This document shows positions 1 to 8,292 of a stretch of DNA of 64,000 nt, in pieces (position 1 is the stretch's first letter; each line of letters begins with the position of its first letter). This stretch comes from Corynebacterium deserti GIMN1.010. GTDB taxonomy: Bacteria; Actinomycetota; Actinomycetes; Mycobacteriales; Mycobacteriaceae. A program made the position numbers and the translations under genes. The stretch spans positions 62,001 through 126,000 of the forward strand of contig NZ_CP009220.1 of the NCBI RefSeq assembly GCF_001277995.1. Reading direction: 5' to 3'. The notes under the pieces were generated by a model. The model did not search any database and had not been told where the DNA came from. It saw nothing but the letters and a program-made list of their open reading frames with translations.

Positions 1-2
1 TT

Positions 3-179
3 CTCACCCATGACGTAGCGCAGCGCGACAACCTGCGCGTTGGTCGCTACGACGGCATCGTCTCTGTGGTGGAAGCACTCAAGGATCACGAACTGTTTGG
101 CCACATCACGTTGCAGCGTTCCGAGCGTTCCCGCATCGCTGAGTTGGTCACTCAAGTTTTGGATGCGCATTCCCTGTAG
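3..179 (+). CDS. 3' end of a PhoH-family ATPase gene (partial)
   Basis: An open frame enters from the left edge and ends at TAG 177-179, giving the last 58 residues of a protein. The visible tail reads [16 protein letters not shown], then a hydrophobic stretch with [19 protein letters not shown] and a short end. A GHxTLxRxERSxxAELxxxLL ending is typical of actinobacterial PhoH-type proteins, cytoplasmic P-loop NTPases often fused to a PIN nuclease domain. The P-loop lies outside the window, so the assignment rests on the C-terminus alone. A loop-rich, repeat-bearing spacer separates it from the next gene. Confidence 0.6.
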   Translation, partial: LTHDVAQRDNLRVGRYDGIVSVVEALKDHELFGHITLQRSERSRIAELVTQVLDAHSL

Positions 180-315
180 TGGCGATTTAAAGGCTTGGGA
201 TCGCTCAGTGACCTGTTGTCTTGGTTTGGGAAAGTTAGGGCTTCAGGAGCGATTCTAGGAGGGGTCGATTTTGGGGCCATTGGGGCTGTTGTGAATCCTG
301 GCAGTTTGCAGGGCA

Positions 316-433
316 AGGATCCACCACGTTTGAGCGGAAACCTCGGATCTGTGGTGGATTCGTGCAAGATTGGCCTCTGAACTTGCAAAAATCCACCACG
401 TTTTGGCTGATCAGAGCGATTTGTGGTGAATCC
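316..433. repeat. Intergenic repeat built of inverted ATCCACCAC/GTGGTGGAT units
   Basis: Two similar hairpin units lie head to tail between the PhoH-type gene and the small membrane protein gene. In unit one, GATCCACCACGTTT (318-331) pairs with GGATCTGTGGTGGATT (345-360). In unit two, ATCCACCACGTTTT (391-404) pairs with GCGATTTGTGGTGAATC (416-432). Between them TGCAAGAT and ACTTGCA can form a third stem. The arrangement resembles dispersed intergenic palindromes of corynebacteria. Its role (transcription end, mRNA stability or a mobile short repeat) cannot be told from one copy. Confidence 0.6.
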
Positions 434-439
434 TCACCA

Positions 440-826
440 TTACTGCTGTCGAAGGTGGGAAAGGCTGAGGAGCGCCAAGACTATCGAGCTCACTAGGGCA
501 GCGCCCGCATATGAACCAATAGCGATGAAGATAAGCCCGGCTCCCCAAAGGCCTGTCTCATCAAAGGGGGCCGAGATGGCGGCGAATGCAGCGCCGATGG
601 CAAGTGTGAGGCCAGCCGAAACTCTAGTGATTACCCGCTTCGCAGTTAATCGCTGCCTATAGCCCCAAAAGGTGAGTGCGGCACAAATTAGGACGAAGTT
701 GGTGCAAGCTCCGATAACTTGCATCTGGGAGAACTCATTTGCTCCAGTGAAAATAAGCCACAACGCAGCGAAAATGATGCCAACAATGAAACTGCGGAAT
801 CCTAGGCCGTACTCACGATTGCTCAT
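440..826 (-). CDS. Small integral membrane protein, unknown function
   Basis: A 128-residue protein starting MSNREYGLGFRSF. Four hydrophobic segments can be seen, near residues 13-31, 36-55, 66-84 and 92-120, with a basic stretch (RQRLTAKRV) between the second and third. This predicts a four-helix membrane protein with a short His/Arg/Gln tail. I recognise no family motif. It stands alone on the minus strand, downstream of citH and separated from it by a strong hairpin at 845-890, so it is probably transcribed separately. Composition resembles the neighbouring core genes. Confidence 0.6.
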   Translation of the reverse strand: MSNREYGLGFRSFIVGIIFAALWLIFTGANEFSQMQVIGACTNFVLICAALTFWGYRQRLTAKRVITRVSAGLTLAIGAAFAAISAPFDETGLWGAGLIFIAIGSYAGAALVSSIVLALLSLSHLRQQ

Positions 827-844
827 AGTGGGTGATCATATTAG

Positions 845-890
845 AAACCCCTCTTCCCCGTGCACAGAACAACACGGGGAGGAGGGGTTT
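845..890 (-). terminator. Hairpin terminator after citH
   Basis: AAACCCCTCTTCCCCGTG (845-862) pairs almost perfectly with CACGGGGAGGAGGGGTTT (873-890) around a 10-nt loop. It lies 17 nt beyond the citH stop codon, so it should end the citH transcript on the minus strand. It also insulates the small membrane protein gene. Confidence 0.8.
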
Positions 891-907
891 GGCGTCGAAA
901 AGCTATT

Positions 908-2488
908 TTATGCGCTGAGTGGCACGACGCCGATGATGAGGGCAACGGCGAGCATCGCAATGGACACCATGCAGGCACGCCACAGGACCTTCTTGTGGTG
1001 GTCGCCGAGGTTGACGTTAGCCAGGGAGACGAGCAGCAGGATCGCAGGAACCAAAGGGCTTTGCATGTGAACCGGCTGGCCGGTGATGGACGCACGCGCC
1101 ATCTCTACAGGCTCGATGCCAAAGTGGGAAGCACTTTCTGCGAGAACCGGGAGGATACCGAAGTAGAAGGCGTCGTTGGACATGAAGAACGTCATTGGAA
1201 TGGACAGCAAACCGGTGATCACAGCCAGGTGAGGGCCCATGGAGTTCGGGATGACTGTGGTGATCCAGGTAGCCATCGCATCGACCATGCCGGTGCCGTT
1301 GAGTACGCCAACCAGTACGCCAGCAGCCAGAACCATGGAGACAACGCCGACGATGCTTGAGGAGTGTGCGAGCATTTCATTCGCCTGATCCTTGACCTTC
1401 GGGAAGTTCACTGCCAGTGCTAGACCAGCGCCGACCATGAAGACGAAGGCGAGTGGGAAGATATCGGCAACCAAGAGCACCATGACCACTGCGGTGAGCG
1501 CTGCGTTGAACCAGAACAGCTTCGGACGAAGCGTTGCGCGGTGTGGATCAAGCAAGGTGTCGGTCATGTTGTCGGTCAGCGTGGACTCATCAAGGTTGAT
1601 GTGCTGCTCGGACTCTGATTCGACCTCGCGGTCGTCAATGATGACGCCGCCACCGTTGGGGCCTGGTTTCGGAGCATTTTTGCCACCCTTACCCAAGCCA
1701 CCGAAGCCGGGGTAGGACTTGCCACCCTTATTGTTGGTGCCGGTCGAGGTGCCGGATCCGGTGCCCGCTTCTGGTTCGAGACCTGGACCGCCGAATCGGG
1801 AGGAATCAATCTTGCCCAGGCGCTTGCGCTCTGCCAGGCCGAGGAACCAGGCGAACAACAGGCAGATGACAACGCCGGCGATAAGCGATGGAACCATGGG
1901 GACAAACACGTCAGTTGGTTCGAGGCCAAGCGCTGCAGCCGCGCGAACAGTGGGGCCACCCCACGGAAGGATGTTCATGGTGCCGTTGATCAAACCAGCC
2001 ACACAGGTAAGAACCACGGGGCTCATGCCCAGGCGCAGGTAGATCGGAAGCATCGCAGAGGTGGTGATGATGAAGGTGGTGGAACCGTCGCCGTCGAGGG
2101 AGACAACGCCTGCGAGGATGGCGGTGCCGAAGACAACTTTGGCGGGGTCATCATGAAGCACGCGGGTGATAAGGCGGATGAGGGGATCAAAGAGTCCGAC
2201 GTCGATCATGATGCCGAAGAACATGATGGCGAACATCAACAGTGCTGCTGTCGGTGCCATGTCTTTGATGGCGTCAAGTGCCATATCGCCAAGGCCAAGG
2301 CCTGCACCCGCGATAAGACCGAAGATGGTGGGGACAAGAAGCATGGCCACCATGGGGGTGAGTCGGCCAAGCATGATCAATGTCATGAAGGTGAGGATCA
2401 TGGCGAAGCCAAGAACCACCAACACCCCGTCGGAGGGGGTGTGGCTGACCGCATAGTCTGCGGCCAATAGTAGTTGTGAGCTGCTCAT
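908..2488 (-). CDS. citH: CitMHS-family citrate/metal-citrate transporter
   Basis: A 526-residue membrane protein of the CitMHS family, which imports citrate as a complex with a divalent cation. The N-terminus has a helix pair including ILTFMTLIMLGRLTPMVAML, and conserved-looking stretches DGDGSTTFIITTSAMLPIY and MNILPWGGPTVRAAAALG lie in the middle. A long hydrophilic, glycine-rich cytoplasmic loop (about residues 225-300) splits the two helix bundles, as in this family. The start is ATG 2488 with GAAAGGG upstream. The facing citAB genes make this the orthologue of C. glutamicum citH, which is induced by CitAB on citrate (established knowledge). The 256-bp intergenic region should hold the CitB-dependent promoter. 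Confidence 0.9.
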   Translation of the reverse strand: MSSSQLLLAADYAVSHTPSDGVLVVLGFAMILTFMTLIMLGRLTPMVAMLLVPTIFGLIAGAGLGLGDMALDAIKDMAPTAALLMFAIMFFGIMIDVGLFDPLIRLITRVLHDDPAKVVFGTAILAGVVSLDGDGSTTFIITTSAMLPIYLRLGMSPVVLTCVAGLINGTMNILPWGGPTVRAAAALGLEPTDVFVPMVPSLIAGVVICLLFAWFLGLAERKRLGKIDSSRFGGPGLEPEAGTGSGTSTGTNNKGGKSYPGFGGLGKGGKNAPKPGPNGGGVIIDDREVESESEQHINLDESTLTDNMTDTLLDPHRATLRPKLFWFNAALTAVVMVLLVADIFPLAFVFMVGAGLALAVNFPKVKDQANEMLAHSSSIVGVVSMVLAAGVLVGVLNGTGMVDAMATWITTVIPNSMGPHLAVITGLLSIPMTFFMSNDAFYFGILPVLAESASHFGIEPVEMARASITGQPVHMQSPLVPAILLLVSLANVNLGDHHKKVLWRACMVSIAMLAVALIIGVVPLSA

Positions 2489-2744
2489 TGCTGCCCTTTC
2501 CAGAGTCTGAAGGCTTCAGGCCCTTAAGTGTTCTGTGTTGCTTGTGGGAGTATAAGGTGGCGTGAGTCACCTACTGAAGTGTTGAGTGCATTGCCTTGGG
2601 TAGTGCGCAAAAGAAGAGTTTTGTGCATTATGCTCAGAATGACTGTCCTGGGGTTTCGTCTCACGCTTGAGGGGTTCGCTACCCCCGGGGGTGTCAAACG
2701 GTCCGGCCTGATTACAGCAAGAAACAACGAAGGAGGTGGATATT
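2489..2744. promoter_or_regulatory. citH-citA divergent intergenic region
   Basis: The 256 bp between the divergent starts must contain the promoters of citH (minus) and citAB (plus). In the C. glutamicum literature CitB activates citH. I could not recognise a CitB box with confidence. Only a weak dyad, AGGTG/CACCT at 2555-2572, stands out. Confidence 0.4.
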
Positions 2745-4355
2745 GTGCGTTTTGCTACCCGAATACTGGTGATCCAGGTACTTACCATCGCGTTGGTGGT
2801 GGGCATTTGCGCCGGCATCTTCGCAGCTCTGACCATGGATCAGATGAAAACTGAGGCGGAGCACACAGCGCTGTCCATCGGACGTTCAGTGGCGTCCAAC
2901 CCACAAATTCGGGAAGAAGTGGCACATGACACCTTCACCGGTGCGCAACCCTCTGCAGAGGAGCTTGCAGCTGGCATCGTGCAGGAGATCGCAGACGCTG
3001 CCACGGAGCGCACCGGAGCACTTTTTGTTGTCATCACTGACGGCACCGGCATCCGTCTCGCACACCCCGATCCGGAACGACTCGGCGAGGAAGTAAGCAC
3101 CAGCTTTGACGCCGCCATGCGCGGGGAAGAAACCATGGCGTGGGAAACCGGCACCTTGGGTGATTCTGCTCGCGCGAAGGTTCCGGTGTTCGCCCCAGGA
3201 ACTGATACGCCAGTGGGAGAAGTCAGCGTCGGTTTTGAACGAGATAGTGTGTATTCACGGCTGCCCACTTTCTTTGGTGCACTCGCGCTCATCTCTGTTC
3301 TTGGCATCCTCATTGGCGTGGGGGTGTCTGCAGTGATGCGCCGCCGCTGGGAGAGAATCACTCTGGGATTGCAGCCTGAGGAATTGGTGGCGCTTGTGCA
3401 AAACCAAACCGCGGTGATTGATGGCATTGATGAAGGCGTGCTGGCACTGGGCCCAGATGGCACCATCGGCGTACATAATCAGCAGGCCCAGGACATGATC
3501 GGCGCAGGTCCCATGCTGGGTAAGACGCTCACCGAGCTCGGCTTGGACGCGCCGGGAAACCTCGATCTAGCGCTTAGGGAGCACCGCTTGGAATCCGTTG
3601 CGCACAATGGCCGCATCCTCTACCTCGACTTTCACCCTGTGCGTCGCGGCGACCAGGACCTTGGCCATGTGGTCACCATCCGCGACCGCACCGACATCAT
3701 CGAGCTCAGCGAGCGGCTTGACTCAGTGCGGACCATGACCCACGCACTGCGCGCGCAGCGCCACGAGTTTGCTAACCGTATCCACACCGCAACGGGGCTT
3801 ATCGACGCCGGCCGCGTGGCCGATGCCGCTGAATTTTTAAGCGATGTCTCGCGCAACGGGGGTCAATCGCATCCCCTCATTGGGTCGGCACATCTGAGCG
3901 AACCGTTTTTGAGTTCATTCCTTAATACCGCCTCGATTTCTGCGTCGGAACGTGGTGTGAGCCTGCGGATTACCTCGGACACGTTGGTGCTGGGCACGGT
4001 CAAAGATCCAGAAGATGTGGCGACCATCTTGGGTAACCTCATAAACAATGCGGTCGACGCCACCGTGGAAGGTGAAGCACCGAGGTGGATTGACCTCACC
4101 TTGATGGATGATGCCGATACCTTAGCCATCACGATCGCGGATTCTGGACCTGGCATTCCCGCAGGTCAAGATGTGTTTGGCAGCGCGCCCACCATCGGGG
4201 AGCTAGAAGATAATGAGCGCACCCACGGCCATGGTATCGGGCTGAAACTGTGCCGGGCGCTCGCCAGATCGCATGGAGGCGATGTGTGGGTTATTGAAAA
4301 CGGCACCGATGCCGGTGCAGTCTTTGGAGTTCAACTGCCAGGAGTAATGGAGTAG
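2745..4355 (+). CDS. citA: CitA-type sensor histidine kinase
   Basis: Membrane histidine kinase of the CitA/DcuS family that senses extracytoplasmic citrate and phosphorylates CitB. A membrane segment near residues 8-28 is followed by a periplasmic PDC/CitA-type sensor domain (to about 175) and a second membrane helix (about 180-202). A PAS-like domain comes next (about 220-320, with VIDGIDEGVLALGPDG). The phosphoacceptor region RAQRHEFANRIH has its likely histidine in RHEF. The ATP-binding domain shows LGNLINNAVDA (N box), ADSGPGIP (G1) and GHGIGLKLC (G2). I place the start at GTG 2745, 8 nt after AGGAGG (2731-2736); a GTG 9 nt upstream lies inside that ribosome site. citB follows 3 nt after the stop. 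Confidence 0.9.
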   Translation: MRFATRILVIQVLTIALVVGICAGIFAALTMDQMKTEAEHTALSIGRSVASNPQIREEVAHDTFTGAQPSAEELAAGIVQEIADAATERTGALFVVITDGTGIRLAHPDPERLGEEVSTSFDAAMRGEETMAWETGTLGDSARAKVPVFAPGTDTPVGEVSVGFERDSVYSRLPTFFGALALISVLGILIGVGVSAVMRRRWERITLGLQPEELVALVQNQTAVIDGIDEGVLALGPDGTIGVHNQQAQDMIGAGPMLGKTLTELGLDAPGNLDLALREHRLESVAHNGRILYLDFHPVRRGDQDLGHVVTIRDRTDIIELSERLDSVRTMTHALRAQRHEFANRIHTATGLIDAGRVADAAEFLSDVSRNGGQSHPLIGSAHLSEPFLSSFLNTASISASERGVSLRITSDTLVLGTVKDPEDVATILGNLINNAVDATVEGEAPRWIDLTLMDDADTLAITIADSGPGIPAGQDVFGSAPTIGELEDNERTHGHGIGLKLCRALARSHGGDVWVIENGTDAGAVFGVQLPGVME

Positions 4356-4358
4356 AAA

Positions 4359-5015
4359 ATGGATAAACCACTACAAGTATTGGTAATCGATGATGACTTC
4401 CGAGTCGCTGGCATTCATGCCTCCATCGTCGAGGCTGCCCCCGGTTTTAGCGTCGTGGGCACTGCCCGCACCCTCGCCGAGGCGAAAACGCTCATCGCGA
4501 CGTTCTCCCCAGACCTTTTGTTGGTGGATGTGTACCTGCCCGACGGCGACGGCATCGACCTCGTGCGCACCACTAACATCGACGCCTTTGTGTTGAGCGC
4601 TGCTGACGATATCCAAACCGTGCGCCGCGCATTCCGCGCCGGAGCGTTGGGCTACCTGCTCAAACCATTCCCGCAGAAACGTCTGGTCGAGCGGATGGAC
4701 AGATACGCACGCTACCGGCATGTCCTGTCCGGCACGCACGGATTGTCCCAAGACAAAATTGACCAGGCGACCGCCATCCTCAACGGCACCCAGGCACCGA
4801 CGACGGTGTCGCGCTCGGCCACCGAACAATTGCTTCTCGACGCCCTCGAAGGTCAAGAACTCTCTGCCGCCGAAGCCGCGGAGGCAGCCGGGGTTTCGCG
4901 AGCGACAGCGCAGCGTCGATTAGCAGCAATGGCCAGCCAAGGAGTTATCCAAGTCCGCTTACGCTACGGGCAATCCGGCAGGCCAGAGCACCTCTACTCC
5001 AAGCCGCTGATTTAG
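4359..5015 (+). CDS. citB: CitB-type response regulator
   Basis: 218-residue DNA-binding response regulator, partner of CitA. The receiver domain begins LQVLVIDDDFRVAGIH (acidic pocket DDD) and has its phosphorylation aspartate in LLLVDVYLPDGDG. The switch Ser/Thr is in FVLSAADD and the conserved lysine in GYLLKPF. The C-terminal half carries a helix-turn-helix (AAEAAGVSRATAQRRLAAMASQG) of the DcuR/CitB class. It is co-transcribed with citA, with a 3-nt gap. Its stop overlaps by 4 nt the end of the convergent dehydrogenase gene, so no separate terminator fits between them. Confidence 0.9.
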   Translation: MDKPLQVLVIDDDFRVAGIHASIVEAAPGFSVVGTARTLAEAKTLIATFSPDLLLVDVYLPDGDGIDLVRTTNIDAFVLSAADDIQTVRRAFRAGALGYLLKPFPQKRLVERMDRYARYRHVLSGTHGLSQDKIDQATAILNGTQAPTTVSRSATEQLLLDALEGQELSAAEAAEAAGVSRATAQRRLAAMASQGVIQVRLRYGQSGRPEHLYSKPLI

Positions 5016-5938
5016 TATCCCTTTGTCACGTCCACCTCGGTGAGCATGCGTTCGCCATTGATGAGGCGTCGATAGTTTTTCGCCACCACCGGTGCGAGCA
5101 TGCGATCCACCGAGGACACCGTATTGGCCACATGCGGGGTGATGATCACGTTGGGACGACCCCACAGCGGGTGACCATCGGGGAGTGGTTCAGGAAACGT
5201 GACATCTAGACCAGCACCAGCGATGCGGTTGCTATCAAGAGCTGTAACGAGGGCGTCGGTATCCACCACTTCGCCACGAGCTACGTTGATGAGCATCGCG
5301 CCAGGTTTCATCGCTTTCAGCGCATCGGTGCTGATGAGGTGGTGGGTGTCATCGGTAAGCGGCACGCAGACGATGACGTGATCGGCGTGGCGCAGTGCGT
5401 CGAAAAGCATGCTTATCGGCATGGCCTCGTCGAACTCCGGTGACGGCGCACCCGTCCTGCTGACCGCTAACGATGAAGCCCCGAAGGGGCGTAGCATCGC
5501 GGCCACATGTTTACCGATGCCACCTGCGCCGATGATCGCCACGGTCTGGCCAGCCAACCAGGTTGTGCGCCTATCGACGTCCGGTTGCGGCGACCAACTA
5601 TCCGCACGAACCATTGTCGGATGCATATGAATCAACCCCAACAACAGCCCAAGCGCTGCCTCTGCCACCTGCTGCCCATACACACCAGATGCGTTCGACC
5701 AGCGACGATCCGCAGTTATGAGGCCCGCCTTGAAGTATGCATTGATACCCGCGTTGGGTAGCTGCACCCACGAAATGTGGTCGGGGAGGGCTGGGAAATC
5801 AATTCCCGGCGTTTGGGTGAACACGAAACCCTCTGCCTCCTCCAAGGAATCCACAATCTGTGCACCTGCCTCGCGCAATGCCTCGGTGGTGGCGGGGTAG
5901 TCACCGAAGCCGACAAAGATCTTCATGTGTGCAGTCAT
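5012..5938 (-). CDS. D-isomer specific 2-hydroxyacid dehydrogenase
   Basis: A cytoplasmic NAD(P)-dependent oxidoreductase of the D-2-hydroxyacid dehydrogenase family (308 residues from this start). The Rossmann motif is VAIIGAGGIGKHVAAML. The active-site Arg is in INVARGEVVDTDAL, the Glu in DVTFPEPLPDGHPLW and the His in VIITPHVAN, so the catalytic triad is intact. Substrate cannot be read: glyoxylate/hydroxypyruvate reductase or a phosphoglycerate-dehydrogenase-like role are both possible. I start at ATG 5938 (MTAHMKIFVGF); an inner ATG at 5926 is an alternative, and the longer open frame upstream has no ribosome site. It converges on citB with a 4-nt overlap. Confidence 0.85.
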   Translation of the reverse strand: MTAHMKIFVGFGDYPATTEALREAGAQIVDSLEEAEGFVFTQTPGIDFPALPDHISWVQLPNAGINAYFKAGLITADRRWSNASGVYGQQVAEAALGLLLGLIHMHPTMVRADSWSPQPDVDRRTTWLAGQTVAIIGAGGIGKHVAAMLRPFGASSLAVSRTGAPSPEFDEAMPISMLFDALRHADHVIVCVPLTDDTHHLISTDALKAMKPGAMLINVARGEVVDTDALVTALDSNRIAGAGLDVTFPEPLPDGHPLWGRPNVIITPHVANTVSSVDRMLAPVVAKNYRRLINGERMLTEVDVTKGY

Positions 5939-6105
5939 GCGCCCAAGGATAGGTGGCTTGCAGCTTTTCGGGCTTAAAGGTTCCCGAATGTCGGTTGGCA
6001 ATGAGGTGGGAATGACACGAGAGCTCCCGCGGGGCCGTGCTCCCGTGGGGGACACCGATGTAAAGTTGGTGCCGAATCAACAATTCTATTAATGGAGGAA
6101 AAATA

Positions 6106-6543
6106 ATGAGCATTTCCAACGCAATCTTGCGCGGTGTCTCCGGTGCCTACCTTGTGCAGTCCGGTTACGGAAAGCTGGGCATGCCTGATGAAGCTGCGGC
6201 TGGTATCCAGGGCTTTGCTTCAACCGGCATTCCTGCGCTGTCCAACCTTGATGCAGATACCTTCGGCAAGTTTGTTGCCTACTCCGAGCTGGGCATCGGT
6301 GGCGCTCTTCTTGCGCCAATGGTTCCAAACCGCCTTGCAGGTCTCGGCCTCGGCGCTTTCTCCGCTGGCCTGCTATCCATTTACTTCCGCAACCCAGCGA
6401 TGACCCAGGAAGACGGCATTCGCCCCTCTCAGGACGGCACCGCACTGTCTAAGGATCTGTTCCTTGCAGCGATTGCAGGCGCTCTTGTGTTCGGTCCATC
6501 TAAGGCTAAGAAGGGTAAGAAGGCAAAGAAGTCCAAGAAGTAA
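6106..6543 (+). CDS. DoxX-like small membrane protein with lysine-rich tail
   Basis: 145 residues starting at ATG 6106, with ATGGAGG 9 nt upstream. Hydrophobic segments lie near residues 5-22, 62-80, 84-104 and 120-136, giving a four-helix layout like the DoxX/DoxD family, although the match is by pattern only. The last 17 residues are almost all lysine with alanine/glycine (SKAKKGKKAKKSKK), an unusual cationic cytoplasmic tail that could bind nucleic acid or anionic lipid. It is monocistronic. Codon use resembles a well-expressed corynebacterial gene. Confidence 0.65.
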   Translation: MSISNAILRGVSGAYLVQSGYGKLGMPDEAAAGIQGFASTGIPALSNLDADTFGKFVAYSELGIGGALLAPMVPNRLAGLGLGAFSAGLLSIYFRNPAMTQEDGIRPSQDGTALSKDLFLAAIAGALVFGPSKAKKGKKAKKSKK

Positions 6544-6565
6544 AGTGCAATTTCACCCCATAATT

Positions 6566-6600
6566 TGAACACTGTTTAAGAAATCCTTGAACACTGTTCA
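6566..6600 (+). promoter_or_regulatory. Two BioQ-type operators upstream of bioB
   Basis: Two 13-bp sites lie 22 bp apart: TGAACACTGTTTA (6566-6578) and TGAACACTGTTCA (6588-6600), the second a perfect dyad. They match the form TGAAC-N3-GTTnn that I recall for the TetR-type biotin regulator BioQ of C. glutamicum. The second overlaps TTGAAC (6587-6592), a plausible -35, with a TTAAGG/TAAGGT -10 about 17 bp further on. Binding here would block bioB transcription. No bioQ gene is in the window. Confidence 0.75.
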
Positions 6601-6753
6601 ATTTTTGGGTTAAGGTGTCTCCTAACGCCATGTGCTGTGGGCCTTTGGGCCTTTAGGTCGGCTTGTGCGTGGCCAATCGCAATGGCGGGCCGCGTCGTAA
6701 AGCATGTTGCGCTCGTGGCTACCCATCCAGCTTTCAAGGAGACACCTTTTCTC

Positions 6754-7746
6754 ATGACCATTCTCGACATCGCACGCCTCCAAGTTCTGGACAACGGCGA
6801 GGGGCTTAACCAAAAGCAACTCATGGAGGTTCTCACCCTGCCGGAAGATCAGATTCCGGATCTCATGGAGCTTGCGCACCAAGTCCGACTCAAATGGTGC
6901 GGCGAAGAGATTGAGGTCGAGGGCATCATCTCCCTCAAAACCGGTGGCTGCCCCGAAGATTGTCACTTCTGCTCCCAATCTGGGCTTTTTGAATCCCCCG
7001 TGCGCTCTGTCTGGCTTGATATTCCCCAGCTGGTCGAGGCTGCAAAGCAAACCGCAAAGACCGGTGCTACCGAATTTTGCATCGTCGCAGCGGTCAAGGG
7101 CCCCGATGAAAAACTCATGCTCCAGCTGGAAGAAGCCGTTGCCGCAATCCATGCCGAAGTGGAGATCGATGTAGCAGCATCCATCGGAACACTAACTAAA
7201 GAGCAGGTGGATCGTCTCGCGCGAGCAGGCGTGCATCGCTACAACCACAATCTTGAAACCGCGCGCTCCTTCTTCCCGCAGGTTGTCACCACCCACACCT
7301 GGGAGGAGCGTCGTGAAACCTTGCAGCTAGTGGCCGACGCCGGCCTCGAAGTCTGTTCCGGCGGCATTCTCGGCATGGGAGAGAAGCTTGAGCAGCGCGC
7401 CGAGTTTGCCGTTCAGCTCGCAGAGCTCAATCCACATGAGGTCCCGATGAACTTCCTCGACCCTCGCCCCGGCACCCCGTTTGCAGACCGTGAAGTCATG
7501 GACAGTCGGGATGCCCTGCGCGCGATCGGTGCTTTCAGGCTCGCCCTCCCGCACACCATGCTCCGCTTTGCCGGTGGCCGCGAACTCACGCTCGGTGAAA
7601 AAGGTGCAGAGCAAGGTCTCCTCGGCGGCATCAACGCACTTATTGTGGGCAATTACCTCACCACCCTCGGCCGCCCAATGGAAGAGGACCTGGACATGAT
7701 GGATCGCTTGCAGCTGCCCATCAAGGTTTTGAATAAGGTCATCTAA
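6754..7746 (+). CDS. bioB: Biotin synthase
   Basis: Radical-SAM enzyme that inserts sulfur into dethiobiotin, the last step of biotin synthesis. The 4Fe-4S motif CxxxCxxC is visible as [13 protein letters not shown] near residue 68. Later family marks include [20 protein letters not shown] and [10 protein letters not shown]. 330 residues is the usual length. I start at ATG 6754 ([10 protein letters not shown]), preceded by AAGGAGA; a frame open from 6637 has no ribosome site and covers the promoter. It is followed after 13 nt by the BsaP gene, so the two are probably one transcript under BioQ control. Confidence 0.95.
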   Translation: MTILDIARLQVLDNGEGLNQKQLMEVLTLPEDQIPDLMELAHQVRLKWCGEEIEVEGIISLKTGGCPEDCHFCSQSGLFESPVRSVWLDIPQLVEAAKQTAKTGATEFCIVAAVKGPDEKLMLQLEEAVAAIHAEVEIDVAASIGTLTKEQVDRLARAGVHRYNHNLETARSFFPQVVTTHTWEERRETLQLVADAGLEVCSGGILGMGEKLEQRAEFAVQLAELNPHEVPMNFLDPRPGTPFADREVMDSRDALRAIGAFRLALPHTMLRFAGGRELTLGEKGAEQGLLGGINALIVGNYLTTLGRPMEEDLDMMDRLQLPIKVLNKVI

Positions 7747-7759
7747 CTAAGGAGAAGCC

Positions 7760-7999
7760 ATGAATGATGCGCTTCAAGTCGCGTTGCTCTTAGAAGAACG
7801 TCCGGTATTCCATCCCAATACCGGACGTCCTTTTGGGGAAGCGCAAACCTTGTCGCCGTCAGCTCGCGCTGGCCTCGAAGCACCGCGGTATTGCCAACTG
7901 TGCGGCCGACGCATGAAAGTTCAAGTACGCCCCGACGGCTGGGACGCGACCTGCTCCCGCCACGGATCCGTCGACTCCGCCTACCTAGGACAGCGCTGA
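7760..7999 (+). CDS. bsaP: Biotin synthase auxiliary protein (BsaP-type)
   Basis: A 79-residue protein immediately downstream of bioB, with GGAGAAGCC before its ATG. Its C-terminal half carries [11 protein letters not shown] and ATCSRHG, i.e. Cys-x2-Cys plus a third Cys and a His, suggesting metal or Fe-S binding. Mycobacterial BsaP proteins, small Cys-containing partners required for biotin synthase activity, have this kind of pattern and this gene position (established knowledge as I recall it). Function here is inferred from both. It overlaps the next gene by ATGA (stop TGA 7997-7999). Confidence 0.75.
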   Translation: MNDALQVALLLEERPVFHPNTGRPFGEAQTLSPSARAGLEAPRYCQLCGRRMKVQVRPDGWDATCSRHGSVDSAYLGQR

Positions 8000-8292
8000 T
8001 GCGCGGCCACCTCATCGACGGCGAGGGCCGTTGCATCCACTATCACGGCCCCTTCGACATCGTCGGCAATAAATGCGCCACCTGTAATCAGTGGTGGGCG
8101 TGTCACCGCTGCCACGAGGAGATAGCCAACCACCCTTTCGGAAAAATGCTTATCGACGCCCCCGCCACCCTTCAATGCGGCCACTGCGGGGCCCTCATGT
8201 CTCACGGGCACGAGGAATGCCCGCGTTGCGGGCATCATTTCAATCCCGGATGTTCACTCCACACTCTGTTGTACTATGAAAACTCTGTCTGA
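7999..8292 (+). CDS. CHY-type zinc-finger protein
   Basis: 97 residues starting at ATG 7999, which overlaps the bsaP stop as ATGA and implies translational coupling. It is densely cysteine- and histidine-rich: CIHYHGPFDIVGNKCATCNQ with WWACHRCHEE, then CGHCG and CPRCGHHF. The C-x-H-Y opening and paired CxxC motifs define the CHY zinc finger, seen in yeast Hot13 and in many small bacterial proteins of unknown role. Its place third in the bioB unit suggests a link to biotin synthesis or Fe-S/zinc handling, but this is inference only. Confidence 0.75.
   Translation: MRGHLIDGEGRCIHYHGPFDIVGNKCATCNQWWACHRCHEEIANHPFGKMLIDAPATLQCGHCGALMSHGHEECPRCGHHFNPGCSLHTLLYYENSV

Noticed and set aside
2555..2572. 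AGGTG...CACCT dyad in the citH-citA gap as a CitB or GlxR site
   Set aside because: Arms of 5 bp only, and it does not match the GlxR form TGTGA-N6-TCACA; kept only as a remark.
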